Origin: Owenia fusiformis
Lineage: Eukaryota; Annelida; Polychaeta; Sabellida; Oweniidae
Assembly: GCA_903813345.2 (NCBI GenBank)
Contig: CAIIXF020000001.1
Coordinates: 30,619,915-30,683,914 of the forward strand
DNA length: 64,000 nt
Direction of reading: 5' to 3'
This document shows positions 44,620 through 55,600 of the stretch, piece by piece. The position numbers and the translations under genes were made by a program. The notes below the pieces were generated by a model, which saw only the letters and a list, made by a program, of their open reading frames with translations, was not told the origin of the DNA and did not search any database. Within the stretch, counting starts at the first letter, position 1; each line of letters starts with the position of its first letter.

Positions 44620-47600
44620 GCAAAACTGCCCTAATTCACGTCACCATACTAGTCAATGGGCAAAAGGGCAAACGCCTGACTTTTTATCTCGAGTTATGGA
44701 TTTATGTGGCCTCACTGGCCTATCTGAGGTTCTAAAGCTATGTCTAAGCTACATCTTGACACTAAACTCAATAGGGGCCAATCATCTACTTTTTGAAATA
44801 ATTGGTCAATTGTGACACTACCCCCTCTCTCTGCAGACACAAATTGAAATTCACAAAAATGAAGGCAAAATTAATACGCCACTTGACTCGAAATTTTCCT
44901 TCAGATAACCCAAATAAACGCATTTTCAGAAGAAATGGCATGTTGCCATTGCAAAAAGATTACAACTGTGCCTACATCCTAGCTTACTGACTCGTCATGA
45001 TCACAATTGTGTTGGGACTACATTTATTTTTGAATACTACTTTTTTCTATTCAGCGGAAGTGACGTATTAGGGCATTTTTGCCTAATAGCCACATGGTTG
45101 GATGATTTCTGGCTTTAAATTGCGTTTTTCCAATTTACTAGAGTTTTTCAAGTAGTTTTGTGCAGTTTAAGAATATTCTGACAGCAATTATGAAAAATAT
45201 GGCAACTACATTACCCCTGGGGTCATTTTTCCAAGAACCCAATGGGTTTCCTTTAAATTTGACTAGTTTTTCATTTACATCATGAAATCCACTGCCTGAT
45301 GGTGACATTTTTCAGTATCGTGTCAAAAAATTGAGTATTTTATTGCATATTGCGATTTATAGCCAAAATCACTGAACCGTGAACCAGAAAATTGGACAAA
45401 TTTGGCCCACTTTTTGGCAAAATCTTACTAAAATCATCACTTTTTCATACTTTATTCCATTTAACAACCTCCTGATTTGAAAAATGATGACAAATTTGAT
45501 CAGTTTTGACTATGGCCTAGAGAATTGGGACTTTTGAGATATTTTTTAGCTCGAATGTAGTCATTCAGAGTGAACAAATACATCAAAAATTGACACTTAA
45601 CTCACCAATTTCTGACTGCACCCCCGATATGTACCTTCTTTCTATACTGGAAACCATAAGATGGAAAATTCAATCTTTATGATGAATAGCAACTCGTTGG
45701 CTTCCTCATTTACGACAACAAATGACATTTAGGGGTCACTAAGGACACAATTGTAGCCAAATATCGTCAAAATCAGTGGTTTTTGGGGTAAAAAGCGAAA
45801 ACTGCTGATTCAGCAAAAACATTAAATTTGTTCATGAAAATTCCCCTTTTTGCCTCCGTCCAAAATATGTTTCACACTAATAAACTTCAATTCTGGGCGA
45901 TTCTGAGTAGTTTTAAAAAATTTTGGTCACTTTCACATGTGACTAATAGGCAAAACTGCCCTAATTCACGTCACCATACTAGTCAATGGGCAAAAGGGCA
46001 AACGCCTGACTTTTTATCTCGAGTTATGGATTTATGTGGCCTCACTGGCCTATCTGAGGTTCTAAAGCTATGTCTAAGCTACATCTTGACACTAAACTCA
46101 ATAGGGGCCAATCATCTACTTTTTGAAATAATTGGTCAATTGTGACACTACCCCCTCTCTCTGCAGACACAAATTGAAATTCACAAAAATGAAGGCAAAA
46201 TTAATACGCCACTTGACTCGAAATTTTCCTTCAGATAACCCAAATAAACGCATTTTCAGAAGAAATGGCATGTTGCCATTGCAAAAAGATTACAACTGTG
46301 CCTACATCCTAGCTTACTGACTCGTCATGATCACAATTGTGTTGGGACTACATTTATTTTTGAATACTACTTTTTTCTATTCAGCGGAAGTGACGTATTA
46401 GGGCATTTTTGCCTAATAGCCACATGGTTGGATGATTTCTGGCTTTAAATTGCGTTTTTCCAATTTACTAGAGTTTTTCAAGTAGTTTTGTGCAGTTTAA
46501 GAATATTCTGACAGCAATTATGAAAAATATGGCAACTACATTACCCCTGGGGTCATTTTTCCAAGAACCCAATGGGTTTCCTTTAAATTTGACTAGTTTT
46601 TCATTTACATCATGAAATCCACTGCCTGATGGTGACATTTTTCAGTATCGTGTCAAAAAATTGAGTATTTTATTGCATATTGCGATTTATAGCCAAAATC
46701 ACTGAACCGTGAACCAGAAAATTGGACAAATTTGGCCCACTTTTTGGCAAAATCTTACTAAAATCATCACTTTTTCATACTTTATTCCATTTAACAACCT
46801 CCTGATTTGAAAAATGATGACAAATTTGATCAGTTTTGACTATGGCCTAGAGAATTGGGACTTTTGAGATATTTTTTAGCTCGAATGTAGTCATTCAGAG
46901 TGAACAAATACATCAAAAATTGACACTTAACTCACCAATTTCTGACTGCACCCCCGATATGTACCTTCTTTCTATACTGGAAACCATAAGATGGAAAATT
47001 CAATCTTTATGATGAATAGCAACTCGTTGGCTTCCTCATTTACGACAACAAATGACATTTAGGGGTCACTAAGGACACAATTGTAGCCAAATATCGTCAA
47101 AATCAGTGGTTTTTGGGGTAAAAAGCGAAAACTGCTGATTCAGCAAAAACATTAAATTTGTTCATGAAAATTCCCCTTTTTGCCTCCGTCCAAAATATGT
47201 TTCACACTAATAAACTTCAATTCTGGGCGATTCTGAGTAGTTTTAAAAAATTTTGGTCACTTTCACATGTGACTAATAGGCAAAACTGCCCTAATTCACG
47301 TCACCATACTAGTCAATGGGCAAAAGGGCAAACGCCTGACTTTTTATCTCGAGTTATGGATTTATGTGGCCTCACTGGCCTATCTGAGGTTCTAAAGCTA
47401 TGTCTAAGCTACATCTTGACACTAAACTCAATAGGGGCCAATCATCTACTTTTTGAAATAATTGGTCAATTGTGACACTACCCCCTCTCTCTGCAGACAC
47501 AAATTGAAATTCACAAAAATGAAGGCAAAATTAATACGCCACTTGACTCGAAATTTTCCTTCAGATAACCCAAATAAACGCATTTTCAGAAGAAATGGCA

Positions 47601-47742
47601 TGTTGCCATTGCAAAAAGATTACAACTGTGCCTACATCCTAGCTTACTGACTCGTCATGATCACAATTGTGTTGGGACTACATTTATTTTTGAATACTAC
47701 TTTTTTCTATTCAGCGGAAGTGACGTATTAGGGCATTTTTGC
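44620..47742 (+). repeat. A-B-A-B-A array, 1,330-bp period, inserted with 5-bp duplication
   Basis: Module A (463 bp, GCAAAACTGCCCTAATTCAC.. to ..TATTAGGGCATTTTTGC) lies at 44,620-45,082, 45,950-46,412 and 47,280-47,742. Spacer B (867 bp) lies at 45,083-45,949 and 46,413-47,279. The copies look identical by eye. A has inverted ends of about 24 bp (AAACTGCCCTAATTCACGTC against its complement ACGTATTAGGGCATTTTT). The array is flanked by CTCAG at 44,615-44,619 and 47,743-47,747; the uninterrupted right TIR of the host element has a single CTCAG at the matching place. The middle A is flanked by CTAATAG. The 62- and 105-codon frames repeated in each unit are not protein-like. Confidence 0.92.
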
Positions 47743-47846
47743 CTCAGGCACGACATGGAAATCTGAAATTATAGAGGGCGCATTTTCATTTTACACACGG
47801 CGAAATGAAACAAAGATTTCCCGGGAAATTTTGGACAATACTAGTA

Positions 47847-48872
47847 TATTAAGGTACAGCTGGAAAGTAACATTTTGGTAAAAAATTGCTACAGTGCTGA
47901 TATATAATAATATAGGGTGCGTTTTCAAACTAAAAAGAGTGTTCCTACCAAAATGAATTTGCCTACATACCCCTGAAACTCTTATCTGATAGATAGAATG
48001 CACAAATAAACAAAAGTTTTGCAATTATAGGTAAAAAGTTCTCTTGAAATTTCGAAGTGATTTTACCTGTTAATTCTGTCCATGGTCGGCCATTTTTGCG
48101 GAAGTTACACTGAAACGCAAACTCCATGAAACGAAACGAAATCACTAGAAAAAAACATGGCACACATTGTGCGCATGTGCAGCAAAGTTTAGACCAATTA
48201 GATTATTTGATTATTTTGCGCACGTGAATTGTTTGCTTCCGAGCACTTACAAGCTTGCCACAACAAACAAACCTGGCAGAGACTACCCTTAGCCTACTTC
48301 ATTTTGGCGAAATTTCAGCTCAAACTCGTGAAAAATGCATTATGCATACGCTGGTGTGAAGCCTTGGAGACACTCATTTTGGTAAATATGATTTATGGGG
48401 TATACTTTTCTGCAGTTTGTGGGAGTTTGGGACATTAAATGTTAAAATTCAAGAAAATATGCCAATTAAACGACTGATCAATTAATATATACCAGCACTG
48501 TATACCTGCACATGTTATTTTCTGGTACAAAATAAAGTATGAAGGCATGTGTCAATTTCCTTGCTTTTTTCAGGAAAGTATCATTACATTGTCTTCTTTT
48601 AGAATATCTGGTAGGGGTTCAATGGAAACTCCAGGAAATTCTGATATTTCACACTTTCTATTTTTCCAAATTTTCTTTCAAAGTTTCCAGACAACATAGG
48701 AGCTACCATTGACCTGTTTCTAGATATTCTATAAGTAAACAGTGTAAAGATACTTTCCTGAAAAAAGCAAGGAAATACACACACAACTTCATACTTAATT
48801 TTGTACCAGAAAATAACATGTGCAGGTATAGCAATTTTTTACCAAAATGTTACTTTCCAGCTGAACCTTAAT
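47847..48872. mobile_element. Inverted-repeat sub-element inside the Mutator-like element
   Basis: TTAAGGTACAGCTGGAAAGT and AACATTTTGGTAAAAAATTG at 47,849-47,893 are matched by the complement at 48,829-48,871. Inside, 48,508-48,640 pairs imperfectly with 48,700-48,830 (CACATGTTATTTTCTGGTAC, TCCTTGCTTTTTTCAGGAAA, GTATCATTACA). 47,931-48,470 is shared, diverged and deleted, with 50,687-51,060. On the minus strand at 48,065-48,125 there is a first-exon look-alike (CCGCAAAAATGGCC followed by a GTAAAA donor), but its repeat context argues against a gene. Confidence 0.7.
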
Positions 48873-49500
48873 AGTCTATTGTACATTGTACAACCACATT
48901 TGATCAGCACGATCACAAATCACATAGGGACCAATTAATATGATCTAAAACAATCAACCACGTACTGACTGTTAGCTTAGTAAAGAAAAAATATCAAGGA
49001 TCAAGGTAAATCACTTATGATCAGGAACAATCACCTAAACCAGGGACAATCAACTAAGATTAGACCAATTGAGTACAATCACAGTATCAAAACAAAATAT
49101 TAAGAACCACAACCAAACAATTGCCCAGAAGAGTCAAGAAAAATTTAAAGTAATAAAAACAATCACTTAAGATTAAGAACAATCACTTGTAAAATTGTTT
49201 AGGATCGACCCAATATCAAGATTAATCACTTAGAATTAAGAACACCAAGGGCTCAGAAGAAATTTTTGGATCGGGAAAAATCACTTAGTGTGCTGTTAAT
49301 GGGTTCAATAATGTAACTTAAAAGTCCAATATAAGATGAGATATAATGCATTTTTATTTGAGACATAAATACTATAACTTGACAGACATCTAGCAGCCCC
49401 TCGGCTATTGGCTAAAACACATCACGTGGTACAAAAGTAGGTCGAATTTGTGTAGTCCCGCCATATTTAGACAGACTTCCGGTACAAGTGCACTTGGATT
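48873..49500. repeat. Minisatellite-like ATCAC-rich stretch
   Basis: Between about 48,895 and 49,285 the words AATCAC, AGGATCA, GGAACAATCAC and AACAATCAACC recur irregularly (ACAATCACTTAAGATTAAGA, ACAATCACTTG). The stretch looks like a degenerate short-period repeat inside the Mutator-like element. Non-coding. Confidence 0.5.
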
Positions 49501-49647
49501 TGCGCCCTCTATAATTTCAGATTTCCATGTCGTGCCTGAGATTTACCCGCGACCTTAACCAAATCCGTCTGGCCCAGTCATCTACTCCCGAAGTCGTACG
49601 ACGTCAGGAGTAGATAACTGGACCATACTGGTTTGGTTAAGGTAAAG

Positions 49648-52213
49648 TATGAATCTTCAAGACTCTACAGTTCGGGACATAAATAAATGACAGGTGGATT
49701 TGCTGAAGTGAGAATTTCCCATGTTAAAAATAAGAGAATTTTCAAGAGGCCATACATCAGTGGATGAGATTATACAAAATGTGAAATATATAAATTTTAA
49801 GGGATATGTATCTAGACAATATTGGAAATTATGGGCTTTCAGACGACCATAATTAGGAAATGGTGATCGAAAATCGACCTGTCATTTATTTTTGTCCCCA
49901 ACTGTAGGTATTTCTAAAATTAGTCCTGGGGCCGTGAATACGTACGATCCAAGAATTTATCCACCAGTACATCTCTGCTGATATTATGCTAAGTTATTCA
50001 GCGGTTTCGAGATTTCCATAATACCTATGCTGTCAGGGGTATCGCAAAACCTTATTGATTGACAAGATCGCATGGACACGATGTGTGACTTCAGGCTGAT
50101 TGACCAATCAAAACGTTATCAGGTTGACCTGCATAAACTAAGCAAACTACCCGTCTACGACTTGAAATTCAATGATCTGATCGAGTGTTTCTTTAGAGTT
50201 ACAATATATTATGTAATTAAAATGTACATTGGAATGTAAGCAGTCATTAATATAAATTAAATCATGCGATTCAATGTTGATTTGAAACTGAATTAGTGAT
50301 GAAAATGCCTGAAGACCTGGTCAGGCCATGTAGTCGTTGATGTCTCTGATCTGATTCAGTGATTGAATCTCAGCCTAGATGTACGATCACTTTGAATTCA
50401 GCGATCGTTTCAACATTTCCTGTTGTAATCTTCTCATCTCCGGGTATCCGATCAATGCTCCAGCATCCACTAAACTCTGATTGATATTTATCTGATAAAA
50501 TATTTGTATTTTCATGATGAATTCATGCAAGATTTGTTCGTGAAAAGTCCCAGTGAAAAGTGTACTTGCTTTTGACCGTGCATAATAATGAGCTAACTTG
50601 TCAGGGCTGTTGTTGATTGGTCAAATTTTACCGACATAAACATTGGGTCGGTAAAGCATGTGGCTTGACTTGGGCAAGGCTAAGAGTGCTCGTACCAAAA
50701 TGGATTTGCCTATATACCCTTGAGACTCTCACCTGATAGATAGTTACAATGAAACTCAAACCCCATGGAACGAAACAAAATCACTACAAAAAAAAACAAT
50801 CAGATTATTTGAATATTTTGCACACATGAATTATTTGCTTCTGAGCTCTTACCATTAAAAGCTAACCACAATAAACAAACCTGGCCGAGATTACCCTTAC
50901 TTTATTTAAGCGAAATATGAGCTCAAACTCGTTACAAATGCATTATGCATATGAAGCCTTGGAGACTGGTAAATATGATTTACACTACAGTATATACTTT
51001 TCTGCAGTTTGGGAGAGTTTGGGACATATAATGTTAAAATTCAAGAAAATATTCCAAATATACGACACAGGATCTTGTAGCACGTTTATGATGACTGATA
51101 TGGGGCTGCCTGATATGGGAGACTGATATGCTTTATATAGAGAAGGATTATAACGCCGACAAATTTCGAAAACTGGAATAAAAAAAAATATATGAATTAT
51201 TGGTCAGAATTTTATAATTAGGGTCTCATTTTGAAAAAAAAATCTTTCTTCTGTAAGATAAATGTCACTGCCTAACATTTAGATAAATTTAAATAAAAAA
51301 GTTTCTTTACTTTCTGATACCCATGCTAAGACCGTTAGGTGCTGTCCAACCAAAACTCACCTTTATAGCGATTTCTCCCCAAATCTTTCGCCAATTAATT
51401 TGTCCTTTACTCGTAGAATCCTTTACCCACTAGAGATTTGTAGGGATGCTGCGCTTATGCTGTTCAGCCTGTAAAAATATGTTATTTTGCTGTTTTAAAA
51501 ATGAAATGTAATTTCGTGGATATTTTGGCAAATTCTAGCGGCCATCTTTGTGAATAATTATGACGTAAATTTTGAACCAATCAAATTGCATAACCCAGGA
51601 GAAGAGCGAAATTCATAATATCTATTTATGATTTAAAATATATTTGGGCAGTAAAACATTAAAAAAAACAAAAGATAAATATATCTTTTGTTTATTAACT
51701 ATTTACATAATTTTTAATAGCCCCTTTCTATATAGAATTATGAAAGGTCAGACGGGTCAAGTTTACTACGTCATTATTTCAAGATGGCGGCAGAGAATCG
51801 TATCAAACAGCCGTATTTTTAAAATTAGTATGCTTTTACACATTTTTGAACAATAATAGTACAATTGGAACAGCGTATACCATTGCGTATGTGTGTATTA
51901 CAACTGGATCAAACCAGAGATCAATCGACGAAACATTGAGGGAGAAATCGATCGATAAGGTAAACTATGAAAAATATGTCTGTCCAGGACCTCATGGTCT
52001 GATGCTAAGGTAACAGATAAGACGAAAAAATCATATTTGCAGTGTGTCTACAAGTAATATAATGACATGTATGTTGCCGCTAAATAATTTTTCTTAAAAA
52101 TGAGACCCTTATTGTGGAATTCTGAACAATAGTTTTTTTTATTTTTCATTTACAGAACCCGGAAGTAGTGAAGTGTTATTACCCTTATTATTATTATACT
52201 ATAGGGCCTATCA
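49648..52213. other. Repeat-bearing intergenic DNA
   Basis: 50,687-51,060 is a diverged copy of 47,931-48,470 (ACCAAAATGGATTTGCCTAT, GGAACGAAACAAAATCAC, CTTTTCTGCAGTTTGGGAG). The rest, including 49,650-50,680 and 51,060-52,200, shows no gene. GACCCATCTTGAAATAATGA-like sequence occurs on the minus strand at about 51,760-51,790 (plus strand AAGATGGCGGCAGAG). This could be a first exon, but nothing links it to one. Confidence 0.4.
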
Positions 52214-52652
52214 TAGTGCCAGGCCTGTCAACTGTCCCGCAATTTGCGTATTTGTCACGCATTTGCTGAAGAATTTGAAGTCACGCCAGTTTTTTTTGCG
52301 TGACAGAAAATGTCACGCAAAATACGCATTTTACCTGGTAATTGTCAAGCAAAAATATTTCTGTAGAAATTTTTTCGAAATATGTTTACGATACGGTAAA
52401 AATACGAACGCCGGAAAAAAACGAACGCAATTTGTTCGGATTTGTCACGCAAATCCCGTATGTGTCACGCATGTTCATTGGAAATTTTTCGTACCATTTC
52501 GTGGCAAAGGTGCTCAAACTTTGGCCAAAGGTGTTTAAAAGTTGGCCAAAGGTGTTCAAAATTTGGACAAAAGTGTTCAGATTTGGACTTAGGTGTCCAA
52601 CATTTTGAAGTCACTCATATTAGGTGGTCCCAAGTTGACAGCCCTGTAGTGC
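52214..52652. mobile_element. CAGGCCTGTCAAC MITE, copy 2 (427 bp) with internal minisatellite
   Basis: The element 52,220-52,646 starts CAGGCCTGTCAACTGTCCCG and ends CAAGTTGACAGCCCTG, flanked by TAGTGC at 52,214-52,219 and 52,647-52,652. It is inverted relative to copy 1 at 42,383-42,670 and shares TTTGCGTATTTGTCACGCAT, TTTGCTGAAGAATTTGAAGT and TTACCTGGTAATTGTCAAGC. Unlike copy 1 it carries about five degenerate 20-bp units (CAAAGGTGTTCAAAATTTGG) at 52,505-52,605, which explains its extra length. Confidence 0.88.
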
Positions 52653-53029
52653 TCATCTCATATCATAGTGCTACATGTCTCTGTGATATACAACTTATCA
52701 ATTATTTTTCATCACCATTGTATGTAGGTGGATTGAGATTTAGATAAAATTTATCCTTAAGTTTGTACGAATTCACCAAAGTTGGGATAAATTCCAAGAT
52801 TAATTTGCCAAAGTAATCTCACAATGATCGCTGTTGATTATGTTAAAGTTTGGATGGTGTAACTTAAATAGTTTTACCATAGTTTAAAATTGGCATGTTG
52901 AACTGAAATAACCACAAATATTTTAAAATAATATTTTATTTCAGACAAAAAAAAATGTGCAGTCTACAGAAAATCTCCCTTCTTGAGTCTATTGTAATAT
53001 AAAGAATGCCTCTTAATGTTATCCACAGG

Positions 53030-53220
53030 ATTCTTTTCTCAAGTGGGTGCAAAATTCTCATTTTTATAATCCAGCCCAAAACTGACAAAATATGCCCATT
53101 ATTCAAGACTTTTCTCATTTTCAAGTGGGTGCAAATGGATTTTCAGGTGGGTGCGAGCCTGTTTTCAAAATCTCAGGTGGATGCTTTGCCCACTTGCTTT
53201 AATGCTGGGGAGGTCATTGC
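53030..53220. repeat. Inverted copy of the 25.56-kb dispersed repeat
   Basis: AAGTGGGTGCAAATGGATTT, CAGGTGGGTGCGAGCCTG and CCACTTGCTTTAATGCTGGG are reverse complements of blocks at 25,563-25,750. It carries three CAAGTGGGTGCAAA-type internal words. It lies about 190 bp upstream of the AURKAIP1 ATG, so it may border or overlap the gene's 5' flank. Confidence 0.75.
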
Positions 53221-53406
53221 CTCTCAATGTTATGCCAGAACCAAACTTCACAGAACTTCTGCAGATTATTGGAAAATGTCACTGTACCTAATAATATATT
53301 AGGATATTTAAATAAATGATCATTAAAGTTGCCTTACATTTCCAATTTAGGCCTAAAGACTCTATCTTTTATTCTAGCTTTGGTGACCTTGAATTCAAGT
53401 TCCAAC

Positions 53407-55427
53407 ATGAATACCAGGATAAGTTCTCTCGGCCTCCAGTGCTATCGCAGACTTAGTACAACAGCTGCAAGTATAACAGGTAAGAAATGCTGTCTAGTAA
53501 GATTTAAAAAAGATTGCATTTAAATATATATGTAATTATTATAATATACATTGTAACTCTGTACTTCTCAACGGGGTGCTGAGTACTAATTTTTAGGGTA
53601 AAATTATTAAATCATTGTATACACCAGGAAATTATATTCAGTATTTTTCTTATTAAAACATGTACAATATCCAAATTCCTTTTTTTGTTTTTGCCTTTAA
53701 AACATATTTATACATGTATTTCAGTTTTATATGTTGTCTCTAAATAATTAAAAACACTGTAAAAACGAGGAGAACTTGTACTTACACGGGGCATATACAT
53801 ATAAGATACATGTATAAACAATATTGGGTGAACAGTATTTGAGTTATTGCCTGGATGGACTGAGCTATCTATCTATGGGATAACAATAGACTAAAGTCTC
53901 ATACTGGTTTACCAGTTTAGTTTCATTCACTCTTCTCTAGTATCACTGAACCGTTTTCTTTCAGAAAAACCAAACAAATAATCTGATTGTTGCAGTCATA
54001 TGCAGTGTATTTTATCGAGAATCTCACTAGTTCAATTCTATTTAGGTTCCTTGTGAACAATAGTTAATGCTTTTAAATAGGCTACTGTTGTGGTTGACTG
54101 CCTAGCATCATTTTTATGTCACCACCAAAAAGTGTAGACATATTGTTATTGTCTCCGTTTTTTTTGACGACGGTTGGTGGCTGGCGGTTGGTGATCGGCG
54201 TCTGTAACAAATTCTTACAACTTCCAATAATTTAACAAATACTGTATAGACTGACTTCAATTGTTTTCAAAATCATCTACATGTTTTCAGAAGTTCAAAT
54301 CTGACTTTACATTTAAGATTTGACCTTCAATGACCTTTTCAAGGTAAAAAAGGTCAAAAAGGTATTTTTCAGCTTGCTTCAAATTGACCTTTTTTCACAA
54401 TCATCTATAAGGTATCAGAAGTTCAAATCTGATTTAAGATTTGAGATTTGACCTTCAATGACCTTCTTAAGGTCAAAAAGTTCTTTTTTCAACTTGCTTC
54501 AAATTGATCAATTTTTTTTCAAAATCATCTAAAAGATTTGACCTTCAATGACATTCTCAAGGTCAAAATAGATTTGACATTTCATGACCTCATCAAGGTC
54601 AAAAGGGTCTTTTTTATCTTGCTTCAACTAGGTGGTGACATTTTGTCATGTTAATGCCTTGTACCTTATACATGAAAATGATTATAATGTAAACTGTAAT
54701 TTTTGGGATATTATAGTATCAGAGCTAGAGACTAGCCCTTGACTTATGTCCTTGACTCTTTTGATAAAATCTGATTTTCTCTTTTTCAGGAAAAACAAGA
54801 TTCAATGGGAAACCACCACAAAGTTTGATAACAGCTTTGAATGCGGAAAAACAGAACAGAAAGGAATTGATTACACCAATAGCCCAATTAGAAAGCAATC
54901 CAACATTATCATCATTATGTCTACAGCTCTCTATTTCTGGATCAACACAACCAAGTGCTCAAGATGTTACTGAGTATAGGCTGCCATCTTTGAACAATGG
55001 GCTGTATAAACACACAATCCTGGATCAAACCACCCCCAAGAGCTATGACTTACCAATGGGTATGATACTCCCATTAGATAAGGAAATGCCATGTATTGAT
55101 ACAAATAAGGAAATCAAGGATCCAACTGTGCATGATCGTCCCGTTATACGAAAAGAAGCACGTAGAATTCAAAAATTGCGACGTTGGAGAATGAACAGGC
55201 ATCAACTTAAAAAACTGAGAAAGAGAATGAAATATGAATATCGTAAACAGAGAATATACAAGGCGAAAAAGAAGGAGGCAGCAATCCAGGCTGAGTTAGA
55301 TGCTATTATGTTGGCTGCTAAAGAGTGGGATCCCCTGAAAGATGTTGTCAAACAAAATCTAGATTTTGCTAGAAGGGGAGGGTATAGTGTCAATGTTTGG
55401 GAAACTAGAAATAAAAAACAATCTTAA
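53407..55427 (+). CDS. AURKAIP1: AURKAIP1 / mitochondrial ribosomal protein mS38, two coding exons
   Basis: Small-subunit protein of the mitochondrial ribosome (mS38); in mammals also described as an Aurora-A-interacting protein. Exon 1 is 53,407-53,479 (73 bases) and exon 2 is 54,790-55,427. The phase joins as G|GA, giving 236 residues. The N-terminus MNTRISSLGLQCYRRLSTTA is basic and hydroxyl-rich, as expected of a mitochondrial presequence. The C-terminal third is strongly basic (RKEARRIQKLRRWRMNRHQL, KKLRKRMKYEYRKQR) and matches the mS38 domain (human RRRKMNHHKYRKLVKK). The middle is poorly conserved, as usual. An AG acceptor at 53,377-53,378 (TTTATTCTAG) suggests a 5' UTR exon upstream. 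The 1.3-kb intron contains a repeat element. Confidence 0.88.
54117..54643. mobile_element. GTCACCACC/GGTGGTGAC element in the AURKAIP1 intron
   Basis: Short inverted ends TGTCACCACC and GGTGGTGACA bound a core of about 2.6 units with a period of about 126 bp. Landmarks AATCATCTA lie near 54,271, 54,399 and 54,523, each unit carrying TTTGACCTTCAATGACCTT and CTTGCTTCAAATTGA. Related ends occur at 27,965-28,065 and 58,940-59,060 (TGTCACCACCTGCCATTTG), and interior words recur at 39.6-39.9 kb. Target duplication is unclear. Confidence 0.7.
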
Positions 55428-55535
55428 TGCTTTTCATATGGCATGTTCTAGATTATCTAATAATTAAAGATTACACTTGACTCTGGATACTTAGGTACTA
55501 GATCTAGTAGTGATCATGTGTGATGGGAAAATCTA

Positions 55536-55600
55536 AATAAAATGATAGAATCAAAATTCAGTTTTGAATGTTTTATTTACTCTGGGAAAATCTAAATAAA
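55536..55600 (+). terminator. Duplicated polyadenylation signals of AURKAIP1
   Basis: GGGAAAATCTAAATAAAATG occurs twice, about 60 bases apart, placing AATAAA at 55,536-55,541 and 55,595-55,600, which are 109 and 168 bases after the stop. This appears to be a small tandem duplication of the 3' end. Confidence 0.6.

Larger units (their letters stand above)
44601..49554. mobile_element. Mutator-like non-autonomous element with 53-bp TIRs and 10-bp duplication
   Basis: TTAACCAAAT at 44,591-44,600 and 49,555-49,564 flanks the element. The right TIR is 49,502-49,554 (GCGCCCTCTATAATTTCAG.. to ..TTTACCCGCGACC). The left TIR is the complement, split into 44,601-44,619 and 47,748-47,781 by a later insertion; joined, it is 53 bp with one mismatch (GGTCGCGA versus GGTCGCGG). 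A 9-11-bp duplication with long TIRs is the signature of Mutator-like elements. Without the insertion it would be about 1.8 kb and encode no transposase. Its interior carries another inverted-repeat sub-element and sequence shared with 50.7 kb. Confidence 0.85.
44584..49647. mobile_element. Outermost layer: 86-bp hairpin mini-element split by a later insertion
   Basis: GGTAAAG occurs at 44,584-44,590 and 49,641-49,647. Between them, removing the Mutator-like insertion leaves 44,591-44,600 plus 49,565-49,640. That is an 86-bp near-palindrome with ends TTAACCAAAT and GTTTGGTTAA and centre GTCGTACGAC at 49,593-49,602. Its arms include CAGTCATCTACTCCCGAAGT and the complement. The 7-bp direct repeats suggest the hairpin was itself an inserted element, older than what it contains. 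Confidence 0.7.

Noticed and set aside
44802-47650. Identical 62- and 105-codon frames repeated at 1,330-bp intervals
   Set aside because: They only reflect the repeat unit; they cross A/B borders, begin in part without ATG context, and their composition is not protein-like.
48062-48163. Minus-strand first-exon look-alike (ATGGCC with a GTAAAA donor), candidate for AGTRAP exon 1
   Set aside because: It ends in the wrong phase, does not resemble the AGTRAP N-terminus, and is part of a repeat with another copy at 50.7 kb.
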